NCBI GenBank assembly: GCA_015163815.1
Contig: JAAOIJ010000085.1
Location: 1 to 6,647 of the forward strand
Direction of reading: 5' to 3'
Source of the DNA: Endozoicomonadaceae bacterium
GTDB lineage: Bacteria > Pseudomonadota > Gammaproteobacteria > Pseudomonadales > Endozoicomonadaceae
DNA: 6,647 bases
In this document: in pieces, positions 1-5,168 of the stretch
Layout of the letters: every line of letters starts with the position of its first letter
Position numbering within the stretch: the stretch's first letter is position 1
Made by a program: the position numbers and the translations under genes
Notes under the pieces: model-generated
Seen by the model: only the letters and a program-made list of their open reading frames with translations
Told to the model about the DNA's origin: nothing
Database searches by the model: none

Positions 1-452
1 ATAGGAAAAAATCATCAAGGTGCTATCGTTAGCTTAGTCGACAGACGATCTAAATATGTTGTTTTACAAAAAGTTGAGAGTCGCAAAGCAAATGAAGTAA
101 AAGATTCTATTGTTAAGTGTTTAAAAAGATACCGCTTAAATATAGACAAACGATTACTTTTGATAATGGAAAAGAATTCTATCAGCATGAAGTCTTTTCT
201 AAAGCATTGAAAATACAATGTTGTTTTGCTACACCTTATGCTTCTTGGGAAAGAGGTTTGAATGAGCATACCAATGGATTATCTCGTCAATATCTGCCAA
301 AGAAAACAGAGTTTATAGGCATAGAAAATGATGAGATTTTAGTGATTCAAAAAGCACTCAATAATAGACCTAGAAAAGTGTTAAACTATCGAACACCTAA
401 CGAAGTTATGCGAGGAATAGAAAAACCTTTAGGTGTTGCACTTCATGGTTGA
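1..452 (+). pseudogene. IS30-family transposase, C-terminal part, frameshifted and cut by the window edge
   Basis: This is the catalytic C-terminal part of an IS30-family DDE transposase, which cuts and joins the ends of its own insertion sequence. Frame 1 is open from base 1 (GKNHQGAIVSLVDRRSKY, as in IS30 proteins) to a stop at 208-210. Family similarity then continues in frame 3, one base back, to the stop at 450-452. The second catalytic Asp lies in TFDNGKEF (codon 162-164) and the Glu in WERGLNEHTNG exactly 33 residues later, the D-x33-E spacing of IS30. The first Asp and the N-terminal HTH lie outside the window. The frame change falls at the A-run at 123-127. Either one A was lost, which would make this a pseudogene, or a -1 ribosomal slip at T-TTA-AAA joins the frames. 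The end overlaps the coaD stop codon on the other strand. The family call is firm; activity is unknown. Confidence 0.9.
120..126 (+). other. Candidate -1 frameshift heptamer T-TTA-AAA
   Basis: The bases T TTA AAA sit in the X-XXY-YYZ phase of the upstream transposase frame (codons TGT TTA AAA). A -1 slip here gives ...VKCLK-KIPLKYRQ..., which restores the IS30 family sequence without a gap. I see no Shine-Dalgarno-like stimulator about 10 bases upstream and no obvious stem-loop just downstream. A simple loss of one A from a run of six would create the same heptamer, so use in vivo is unproven. Confidence 0.35.
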
Positions 453-455
453 ATG
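425..455 (+). repeat. Probable right end (terminal inverted repeat) of the IS30 element
   Basis: The transposase reading frame runs into GTTGCACTTCATGGTTGAAT at 435-454. As I recall the family, IS30 elements often end close to the transposase stop with a GTTGCACTT...TTGAAT type sequence. The left end is outside the window, so the repeat cannot be paired and the exact boundary is inferred. Confidence 0.35.
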
Positions 456-925
456 GGCCATTTTTTTATTAAAGCACTTGCAATTTCAGGTAATAAAAAA
501 TGAGAAATATCACCACCTAATGAAGCAATTTCTTTGACTAATGAAGAAGATATTCCTGTATATTGAGGTGATGACATGAAGAGAATGCTTTCTATTTTTG
601 GGTTTAATTGGCGATTGATATTAGCCATTTGCATTTCGTACTCAAAGTCTGACATCGTTCTAATGCCTCTTAATATCCCTTGAGCTTGATATTCCATGGC
701 ACAATCAATTAATAAATTACTAAATCCAATGACTTGGATATGCTTTAAGTGTTTTACTGCCAATTGAACAAATTCCATGCGTTCTTTCAGTGTGAAGCAT
801 GTTTTTTTTTTAGGATTATTTGCAACAGCAATGGTGATATGAGGGAAGCATTGGCTGGCTTTTTGAATGATATCATAATGCCCTTTTGTAATAGGATCAA
901 AAGTGCCAGGGTATAGAAAAGTCAT
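443..925 (-). CDS. coaD: Phosphopantetheine adenylyltransferase (CoaD)
   Basis: CoaD transfers AMP from ATP to 4'-phosphopantetheine to make dephospho-CoA, the fourth step of coenzyme A synthesis, in the cytosol. The 160-aa product matches the usual length (E. coli 159). The nucleotidyltransferase motif YPGTFDPITKGH (residues 5-16) contains the catalytic His16. ILRGIRTMSDFEYEMQ (84-99) carries the conserved arginines, and GISSSLVKE (124-132) is the C-terminal ISS motif. The frame stays open upstream to a TTG at 1006 with ATGs at 994 and 925. The ATG at 925 is chosen because the protein then begins MTFLYPGTFDP as in the family, although its ribosome site is weak. The stop and last codons overlap the IS30 remnant end, so the tail WPIQP is probably not native. 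The fold and all active-site motifs are intact. Confidence 0.96.
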   Translation of the reverse strand: MTFLYPGTFDPITKGHYDIIQKASQCFPHITIAVANNPKKKTCFTLKERMEFVQLAVKHLKHIQVIGFSNLLIDCAMEYQAQGILRGIRTMSDFEYEMQMANINRQLNPKIESILFMSSPQYTGISSSLVKEIASLGGDISHFLLPEIASALIKKWPIQP

Positions 926-1084
926 ATATTGATGCTGTATGTTGTGATTAAAAGAAATTATAGTATATGCATGATTGCCTATATATGTTGTCATGTGTCT
1001 ACTCAATTAATATTTTATATTGTTTCAATATCATATAAACATTTTGAAATATCAAGAAGGACGGGTGTAACACAATCTTAGCGT

Positions 1085-1113
1085 ATCGTACGAAGGAACA
1101 GATTGAATGTCAA
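1085..1113 (-). promoter_or_regulatory. Probable coaD promoter
   Basis: On the minus strand a perfect TTGACA (1113-1108) is followed after 17 bases by TACGAT (1090-1085), which matches TATAAT at four positions. It would give a leader of about 150 bases to the ATG at 925. Its -35 box is one arm of an inverted repeat whose other arm is a TTGACA facing the rubredoxin gene. Confidence 0.5.
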
Positions 1114-1131
1114 TATGTAATCACATTGACA
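1108..1131. repeat. Inverted repeat TGTCAAT-N10-ATTGACA between divergent genes
   Basis: Perfect 7-bp arms lie at 1108-1114 and 1125-1131, separated by 10 bases. Each arm contains a TTGACA reading outward, one toward coaD and one toward the rubredoxin gene. It may be simply two back-to-back -35 boxes, or a binding site for a dimeric regulator covering both promoters. Confidence 0.6.
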
Positions 1132-1155
1132 AAATATCATGAAATATCACAAAAT
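1126..1155 (+). promoter_or_regulatory. Possible rubredoxin promoter
   Basis: TTGACA (1126-1131) is followed after 18 bases by CAAAAT (1150-1155), a four-of-six match to TATAAT. It lies about 110 bases before the rubredoxin start. The -10 box is mediocre. Confidence 0.3.
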
Positions 1156-1262
1156 GTATCTTTTTAATATCGACTAAACTCTTGCAATCCTTTATGATTT
1201 CCTTTCAATCTTGAATAATTGATTGTAATTCACTTTTTAATAAGATAAACATGGGTAAATAA

Positions 1263-1433
1263 ATGATGAAAAAATGGCGCTGTACTGTTTGTAATTTTAT
1301 CTATGATGAAGCCTTAGGTTTTCCTGATGAAGGGATTGATCCCGGCACCTCTTGGGAGTCCATTTCAGAAGATTGGTGTTGCCCTGAATGTGGTGTGAGC
1401 AAGGTGGAATTTGAAATGATTCCAGTCAATTAA
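1263..1433 (+). CDS. rubA: Rubredoxin
   Basis: Rubredoxin is a small soluble one-iron electron carrier, which passes electrons from a reductase to partners such as alkane hydroxylases or peroxide- and oxygen-reducing enzymes. Counting from the ATG at 1266 the product is 55 aa, the usual size. Cys6-x2-Cys9 (CTVCNFIYDEALG) and Cys39-x2-Cys42 (CCPECGVSK) form the Fe(SCys)4 site. The aromatic and acidic signature (W4, Y13, W37, DPGTSWE) is also present. Cys38, next to a ligand, is an extra cysteine. Two ATGs are adjacent (1263 and 1266) and differ by one Met. A three-codon ORF, ATG GGT AAA TAA at 1251-1262, abuts the first ATG. No rubredoxin reductase gene lies in the window, so its partner is unknown. 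Confidence 0.93.
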   Translation: MMKKWRCTVCNFIYDEALGFPDEGIDPGTSWESISEDWCCPECGVSKVEFEMIPVN

Positions 1434-1472
1434 TATCTTATTTTTTTCGATATATTTTGGATATAAGGTACG

Positions 1473-1500
1473 CTTGACACAGAAAAGATGACATGATAAA
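1473..1500 (+). promoter_or_regulatory. Possible promoter of the RDD gene
   Basis: TTGACA (1473-1478) is followed after 16 bases by GATAAA (1495-1500), a four-of-six -10 match. It would start a leader of about 90 bases that contains the inner repeats. The -35 box is also the left arm of the outer inverted repeat. Confidence 0.35.
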
Positions 1501-1576
1501 CATCACAAATAAAGCATGCTTTTGACTGATCGTATGATGAGTATGCATCAGTTAATCAAGTTTTTCTGTGTGTCAA
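1473..1576. repeat. Nested inverted repeats upstream of the RDD gene
   Basis: Outer arms TTGACACAGAAAA (1473-1485) and TTTTCTGTGTGTCAA (1562-1576) pair over 13 bp with a 2-base bulge. Inside lie the perfect palindrome AAAGCATGCTTT (1511-1522) and the arms ACTGAT (1525-1530) and ATCAGT (1547-1552) around a 16-base loop. It could be a folded leader RNA, a set of regulator sites or the remains of a small MITE-like element. It carries no ORF. Confidence 0.6.
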
Positions 1577-1596
1577 CATGAGTGAGATTATAGGAT

Positions 1597-2064
1597 ATGT
1601 CTATACAATATCAAAATTTATTAAGAGCTTCTTTCAGCATAAGATTATTAGCTATGAGTTATGATAGCTTCATTATTTTTGCTATTTTGATGATAGTCAC
1701 TTCAGCCTATCATGCCATAGTGCATTATTGGATACAAAATATACAAGAAGCACCTATAGGTTATGATCCTTGGTTAGGATCTATTTTATTTATAAGTGTT
1801 TTTTTTTATATGGCAATGTGTTGGCGTAAAAGTGGTCAAACACTAGGGATGCAAGCCTGGAGAATTCGTGTGCAAAATCAAAATGGTGATGTATTGACTT
1901 GGAATCAATGTTTACTGAGATTTTTAATTAGCTTATGCTCTCTTTTCTGCATGGGGCTTGGTTTTTTTTGGATATTATTTACTGTAGAACGCCAATCCTG
2001 GCATGATAAATATGCACATTCAGAAGTTGTTCGCCTACCTTGTAAAACGCTAAAAATACAATGA
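1597..2064 (+). CDS. RDD-family integral membrane protein
   Basis: This is a 155-aa inner-membrane protein of the RDD family, which is named for conserved Arg and Asp residues and has mostly unknown function; some members are proposed transporters. It shows the family layout: Arg16 in SIRLLAMSYDS with Asp23 at the start of helix 1 (about 23-42), helix 2 (about 59-76), then the conserved KSGQTLGMQAWRIRV loop (78-92). Helix 3 spans about 106-128, followed by the closing SWHDKYAHSEVVRL motif with Asp137. The start at 1597 is supported by the family N-terminus, but AGGA (1592-1595) lies only one base before the ATG, which is too close for a good ribosome site. It converges with the PilZ-like gene 14 bases downstream. 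The substrate cannot be inferred from the neighbours. Confidence 0.9.
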   Translation: MSIQYQNLLRASFSIRLLAMSYDSFIIFAILMIVTSAYHAIVHYWIQNIQEAPIGYDPWLGSILFISVFFYMAMCWRKSGQTLGMQAWRIRVQNQNGDVLTWNQCLLRFLISLCSLFCMGLGFFWILFTVERQSWHDKYAHSEVVRLPCKTLKIQ

Positions 2065-2078
2065 AAATCTGCCTTGTT

Positions 2079-2441
2079 TTACCATCCCAAAGGAAATGAG
2101 AGATAATTTTTTAATATGGATCTGAAATTTTCAAACTGTGTATCACACCAAGTCATTGTGTATCCTGAATCAAAACATTGCGGATCGAGATCTGGGTGGC
2201 ACCATTGACATTTTGCATCAAATTGAATTTCAGTTTGCCCATTGATCGATTTGGATAAAATGACTTGAAAACAAAAAATGCTACCAACTTCTACCATCCA
2301 AGGTGTCATGAGCATTAGGCTATTGCTGCTAATGCCTCCAATATTGCCAATAATGTTGCCTGTATATCGATTATATACTGTTAAGTAGCTTTCTAATTCT
2401 GAAGCTTGTATTGATTTAATTTGAAGTGTTTTCCGTGTCAT
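2079..2441 (-). CDS. PilZ-domain-like protein lacking the c-di-GMP arginine motif
   Basis: This 120-aa soluble protein looks like a stand-alone PilZ domain. It has LTVYNRYTGNIIGNIGGISS (20-39), then the SLMLMT strand, EIQFDAKCQWC (71-81) and DSGYTM (91-96), the strand order of gammaproteobacterial PilZ proteins. PilZ domains bind cyclic di-GMP through RxxxR and (D/N)xSxxG motifs. Here RxxxR is absent and the second motif is degenerate (GGISSNSLML, 35-44). It may therefore not bind the nucleotide and could act through protein contacts, as non-canonical PilZ proteins do. The start is supported by AGGA about eight bases before the ATG. It is probably monocistronic and converges with the RDD gene. 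The assignment rests on recalled family pattern. Confidence 0.65.
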   Translation of the reverse strand: MTRKTLQIKSIQASELESYLTVYNRYTGNIIGNIGGISSNSLMLMTPWMVEVGSIFCFQVILSKSINGQTEIQFDAKCQWCHPDLDPQCFDSGYTMTWCDTQFENFRSILKNYLSFPLGW

Positions 2442-2634
2442 ATAAGCATCCTATAAAAAATAATACCATACCTTTACAATAGATCTATTTTTGTGATTTT
2501 CACGGAATAACTAGGTTTTTTATTTTTGTATGATTGTTATAGGTAAGCTTGTTTTCTGTATCTTCTTATTATAAAAAATAATGTCGAAATGATGACGTTA
2601 TGTTTAAATTTGTATTATTTCATTTGATTGATTT

Positions 2635-2668
2635 GTTTTTTGTTTTTTTTAAAATAAAAAACAAAAAC
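2635..2668. repeat. A/T-only hairpin with T and A runs
   Basis: GTTTTTTGTTTTTTTT pairs with AAAAAACAAAAAC across a short loop, with one mismatch. It is almost pure A/T, so it could be low-complexity DNA rather than a functional structure. Confidence 0.35.
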
Positions 2669-2758
2669 TTAAATTCTTTTAATGCCTTCTGAAACCATGC
2701 CAATAAAGTAATTTGTATGCTATTATCGTGCATTTTAGCCTAATGTTTTTCAGAATCA

Positions 2759-2935
2759 CTATAAAGTATTGATAATTGGTGTTGATCTACATTGTAGGAA
2801 ATGAAATATATTGATGTTTTTTACTATAAAAAAGATGTTGATAACAAATTTTTCAAATGATGATAAGCCTACGCTATTCAGACCACCATCATCATGCTTG
2901 ACAACTTCGATAGCTGTTTGAAACTGTGATATCAA
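2759..2935 (-). CDS. Possible small protein or gene remnant, unknown
   Basis: An open frame of 58 codons begins with TTG at 2935, six bases after AAAAGG, a good ribosome-site spacing. The product (ISQFQTAIEVVKHDDGGLNS..., ending in NTL) has a mixed protein-like composition in its first half and an Ile/Phe-rich second half. I recognise no family. The frame just upstream (LHQLIAHQVRKTKGYS, then stop) also looks coding-like in another phase, so this may be a piece of a decayed gene. Confidence 0.2.
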   Translation of the reverse strand: MISQFQTAIEVVKHDDGGLNSVGLSSFEKFVINIFFIVKNINIFHFLQCRSTPIINTL

Positions 2936-3027
2936 CTATAACCTTTTGTTTTACGCACCTGATGCGCAATGAGTTGATGCAAAGAATAGAAAAATATTTA
3001 GATGTGGCGCGTCATACTAGAGAAGGC

Positions 3028-3048
3028 ATATCAATATCTTATTGATAT
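3028..3048. repeat. Perfect 9-bp hairpin ATATCAATA-TCT-TATTGATAT
   Basis: The arms at 3028-3036 and 3040-3048 are exactly complementary around a three-base loop. No T-run follows on either strand, so it is not a standard terminator. It may be an operator upstream of trhO or chance in A/T-rich DNA. Confidence 0.4.
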
Positions 3049-3104
3049 ATCAAATGTATAGTTCAGGTATTTTGATGATTTTTTATATTTATTCAGGTAA
3101 CGCT

Positions 3105-3139
3105 TTGTTTTGCAAGCACTGTGATCGATATGATATGAT
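3105..3139 (+). promoter_or_regulatory. Weak candidate trhO promoter
   Basis: TTGTTT (3105-3110) lies 18 bases before TATGAT (3129-3134), and a second overlapping TATGAT follows at 3134-3139. The -35 box matches at only three positions. It would give a leader of about 80 bases. Confidence 0.25.
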
Positions 3140-3221
3140 TTGAAATATTTATTTTTTTCAAGATGATTGTAATAATTGAATCATCACATGATAGTCAATC
3201 ATAGTTCAAGGTAGGTTAGTT

Positions 3222-4133
3222 ATGGGATGGGTTATAGCTTCATTATATCAGTTTACAACACTTGAGGATTGGAAAGGATTATATGAACCCCTTCTATTTT
3301 TTATGAAAGAACAAGGCATCAAAGGCACGATCTTACTGGCTCGAGAAGGCGTGAATGGGACTGTTTGTGGTGCTAGAGACAGTATTGATCAGTTAAAACA
3401 ATGGTTTGCTCAAGATGCTCGTTTTCAAAACTTGGAATATAAAGAAAGTGTTTCAAATCAACCAGTTTTTTATAGAACAAAAGTGAAATTGAAAAAAGAA
3501 ATTGTCACATTAGGCATAGATGATGTCGATCCGGCTAAAAATGCAGGTATTTATGTGGAGCCGCATCATTGGAATCAGTTAATATTAGATTCTAATGTGA
3601 CAGTTCTAGATACAAGAAATCATTATGAAGTTAAAATTGGTTCTTTTCAAGGTGCTATTTCAGCTAATACCAATAATTTTAGAGAGTTTCCTCAATTTGT
3701 TGAAAAAAAATTAGATAGAAAACAACATAAAAAAATAGCTATGTTTTGTACCGGAGGAATTCGTTGTGAAAAATCAACTGCTTATTTAAAAAAGCAAGGC
3801 TTTGAATCAGTTTATCATTTAAAAGGAGGGATCCTCAAATATTTAGAAGTTATTCCAGAAGATGACAGTTTATGGCAAGGAGAATGCTTTGTTTTTGATC
3901 AACGAGTGGCTGTCAATCATGGTTTATCACGAGGCCAGTATGATCAATGTTATGCTTGTAGAACACCTATTACACAGCAAGATCAGGTTATGGATACGTA
4001 TCAAAAAGGCATTAGTTGTCCATATTGTTATGACCAGCTGGATGATCATCAGCGTCAGCGTTTTAAAGAGCGCGAAAAACAAATTGCTTTATCTTTGAAA
4101 AGAGGAAAACGGCATATTGGAGATGAATTTTGA
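3222..4133 (+). CDS. trhO: tRNA uridine-34 hydroxylase TrhO (rhodanese-domain protein, YceA family)
   Basis: TrhO performs oxygen-dependent hydroxylation of uridine 34 in tRNA anticodons to 5-hydroxyuridine, the precursor of the cmo5U-type wobble modifications. The 303-aa product has the N-terminal domain with GTILLAREGVNGTVCG (residues about 35-50), the PVFYRTKVKLKKEIVTLG segment, and a rhodanese domain from about 120 to 215. That domain holds LDTRNHYE and the active-site loop CTGGIRCEKS (catalytic Cys176, second Cys182). The C-terminal region has two CxxC pairs (Cys243/246 and Cys266/269), possibly metal binding, and a basic tail. AAGG and AGG at 3208-3215 give a good ribosome site for the ATG at 3222. 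It stands alone, with long gaps on both sides. No defect is visible. Confidence 0.95.
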   Translation: MGWVIASLYQFTTLEDWKGLYEPLLFFMKEQGIKGTILLAREGVNGTVCGARDSIDQLKQWFAQDARFQNLEYKESVSNQPVFYRTKVKLKKEIVTLGIDDVDPAKNAGIYVEPHHWNQLILDSNVTVLDTRNHYEVKIGSFQGAISANTNNFREFPQFVEKKLDRKQHKKIAMFCTGGIRCEKSTAYLKKQGFESVYHLKGGILKYLEVIPEDDSLWQGECFVFDQRVAVNHGLSRGQYDQCYACRTPITQQDQVMDTYQKGISCPYCYDQLDDHQRQRFKEREKQIALSLKRGKRHIGDEF

Positions 4134-4291
4134 CGCCGTGAATCGCTATTTTTTAATTAACAGTAGTATAAAGATGTTTTTTTGACAGGCAAGCATGAAA
4201 TAATACCAAGTTTTAGTATATATGCAAGATAATCTTACCAATTTATCCTACATTAAAAGTGATAATATTAGTAATTAAAGAGGTTTGCTGT

Positions 4292-4522
4292 ATGTCTACT
4301 ACTTCACAAGATCAAGATCAAGATCAAGATTGGCCAGAAGGGCGTAATTTAAAAGAAGAAAAATCTAAAAAACATAAATCAAAGCGCTATAAAAGTAATA
4401 GCATTCAAAAAGGTATTAACTCCTATTTTAAATTAATTCATTTAAATCTAGATGAATTAGATGAATTAGATGAATTAGATGAATTAGATGAATTAGGTGG
4501 TTCGGATGATCTTTATCATTAA
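4292..4522 (+). CDS. 76-aa charged protein with two in-frame microsatellites, unknown function
   Basis: I do not recognise a family. The protein has an N-terminal (QD)4 run (residues 6-13), a strongly basic segment KEEKSKKHKSKRYK (21-34), a short middle (SIQKGINSYFKLIHLNL) and five copies of DEL (54-68), ending GGSDDLYH. There is no signal peptide or membrane helix. It is probably largely disordered, with the basic and acidic parts able to pair. The frame is open back to a GTG at 4259, but the ATG at 4292 is preferred because AAAGAGG (4277-4283) lies eight bases before it, a strong ribosome site. That site argues for a real gene. Repeat copy changes would alter length without breaking the frame. 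An effector-like or nucleic-acid-binding role is speculation. Confidence 0.6.
   Translation: MSTTSQDQDQDQDWPEGRNLKEEKSKKHKSKRYKSNSIQKGINSYFKLIHLNLDELDELDELDELDELGGSDDLYH
4307..4330 (+). repeat. Tandem repeat (CAAGAT)4
   Basis: Four perfect hexamer copies encode Gln-Asp repeats. The unit is two codons, so copy-number slippage keeps the frame. Confidence 0.95.
4451..4495 (+). repeat. Tandem repeat (GATGAATTA)5
   Basis: Five perfect nonamer copies encode Asp-Glu-Leu repeats in the same gene. Identity at synonymous positions indicates recent expansion by slippage. Confidence 0.97.
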
Positions 4523-4535
4523 AAAAATGATTTTT
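4515..4535 (+). terminator. Weak possible terminator overlapping the stop codon
   Basis: ATCATT (4515-4520) pairs with AATGAT (4526-4531) around a five-A loop and is followed by TTTT. The stem is only six bp and A/T-rich, so termination would be inefficient. Confidence 0.25.
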
Positions 4536-4554
4536 AGATGAGTATATTGACACC

Positions 4555-4583
4555 TTTATATTGAATGACCTTGATCGTATAAT
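4555..4583 (+). promoter_or_regulatory. Orphan sigma70-like promoter
   Basis: TTTATA (4555-4560) is followed after 17 bases by a consensus TATAAT (4578-4583). No plus-strand gene follows; the next plus-strand structure is the hairpin at 4673-4692. A TTGACA at 4547-4552 is 25 bases from the -10 box, too far to serve it. It may drive a short RNA or be a leftover. Confidence 0.35.
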
Positions 4584-4672
4584 GGATCTTTTATTCAATA
4601 AAAATGAATATAGCGACGGTGTAAAATAAAATCAAATACTTAAAAATAATTGACTATTCATTAAAATGCAAT

Positions 4673-4692
4673 GCACGATAACTCTATCGTGC
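4673..4692. repeat. Strong hairpin GCACGATA-ACTC-TATCGTGC
   Basis: A perfect 8-bp stem with a four-base loop stands out in A/T-rich surroundings. On the minus strand it lies about 37 bases after the IS5-type transposase stop and is followed by ATTGCATTTT, so it could be that gene's terminator. On the plus strand it could end a transcript from the orphan promoter, though no clear T-run follows. Confidence 0.6.
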
Positions 4693-4728
4693 TACACTTA
4701 TTTAAGTCATTGTGTTTAGAGCATGTCC

Positions 4729-4843
4729 TTATTTTGAATTCACCCAAATAATAGCACACATAATATAAATCATCGCATTTAAAATGCCTGGCTAGCTTAT
4801 TAAAACGAATCGAAATACGTCTAAAATATTTTAATCTAGCCAA
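4729..4843 (-). pseudogene. IS5-family transposase, C-terminal remnant, frameshifted
   Basis: The minus strand encodes ARLKYFRRISIRFNKLARHFK, the C-terminal helix typical of IS5-family DDE transposases (FARLKxFRxIATRxDKLARNFK). The frame then changes by one base at 4774-4777. The next frame gives MIYIMCAIIWVNSK and a TAA at 4731-4729, the expected hydrophobic end of these proteins. Removing one base (TGCG to TCG) would restore K-S-M-I-Y. Upstream of 4843 the similarity fades within a few codons behind a stop, so the catalytic core is missing and the gene cannot work. The best evidence is that the two frames together match the family tail. No matching terminal repeat was found. Confidence 0.75.
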
Positions 4844-5089
4844 TCAATTTTAAATCAAATGTTTTGATTTTGCCTTCTCAATTGTAAAGTGCAGCAGCAA
4901 GGTCTTTTTTATAGCCCAAAAAAAGCAACTTATATATGATTTTCAGATTGAGGACACGCCCTAGTAAGAGGAACTCCTATTACTATTGCTGTAACGAGTA
5001 CAGTTATTGGTATAGCAATGATTATTACTACTCCTGCAACGAGTGCAACTGTTGGTGGAGTAATGGTTATTACATCATCAGACCCGCCT

Positions 5090-5131
5090 GTTCCAGCTTC
5101 AGTTAGCTCAGTTCCAGCTTCAGTTGACTCA
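5090..5131 (-). repeat. 21-bp tandem repeat, two copies
   Basis: Copies at 5090-5110 and 5111-5131 both begin GTTCCAGCTTCAGTT on the plus strand and differ at only two or three bases. They encode the TEAGT-type repeats of the broken membrane protein. The unit is seven codons. Confidence 0.85.
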
Positions 5132-5168
5132 ATTCCAGAACCACTCATTCCAGAACCACTCATTCCAG
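5132..5168 (-). repeat. 15-bp tandem repeat, two copies plus a partial third
   Basis: ATTCCAGAACCACTC occurs at 5132-5146 and 5147-5161, followed by ATTCCAG. It encodes the GMSGS repeats. The 15-bp and 21-bp units share the core TTCCAG, suggesting a common origin. Confidence 0.9.

Larger units (their letters stand above)
2442..3221. other. 780-base gap between the PilZ-like gene and trhO
   Basis: No convincing gene or structural RNA is visible. The stretch holds an A/T hairpin around 2635-2668, a perfect hairpin at 3028-3048, a direct repeat TTCAGGTA (3062-3069 and 3092-3099), and short ORFs. The best ORF is on the minus strand at 2759-2935 and is listed separately. A weak trhO promoter may lie at 3105-3139, where TATGAT occurs twice overlapping. 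The length in an otherwise compact housekeeping region suggests eroded genes. Confidence 0.5.

Noticed and set aside
15..269. 84-aa minus-strand ORF at the left edge
   Set aside because: It lies antisense to clear IS30 transposase sequence and has no recognisable features.
926..1006. Longer coaD start at TTG 1006 or ATG 994
   Set aside because: It would add more than 20 residues not found in the family; the ATG at 925 gives the standard N-terminus and length.
2801..2860. 19-aa plus-strand ORF after TAGGAA
   Set aside because: The purine site is only one base from the ATG and the peptide is too short and A/T-driven to support.
3862..4098. 78-aa plus-strand ORF inside trhO
   Set aside because: It is an alternate-frame shadow of the conserved trhO C-terminal region.
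4259..4291. GTG start for the microsatellite protein
   Set aside because: The strong AAAGAGG site lies inside this extension and is spaced for the ATG at 4292.
4307..4495. Phase-variation switch by microsatellite slippage
   Set aside because: The repeat units are 6 and 9 bases, so copy changes never shift the frame.
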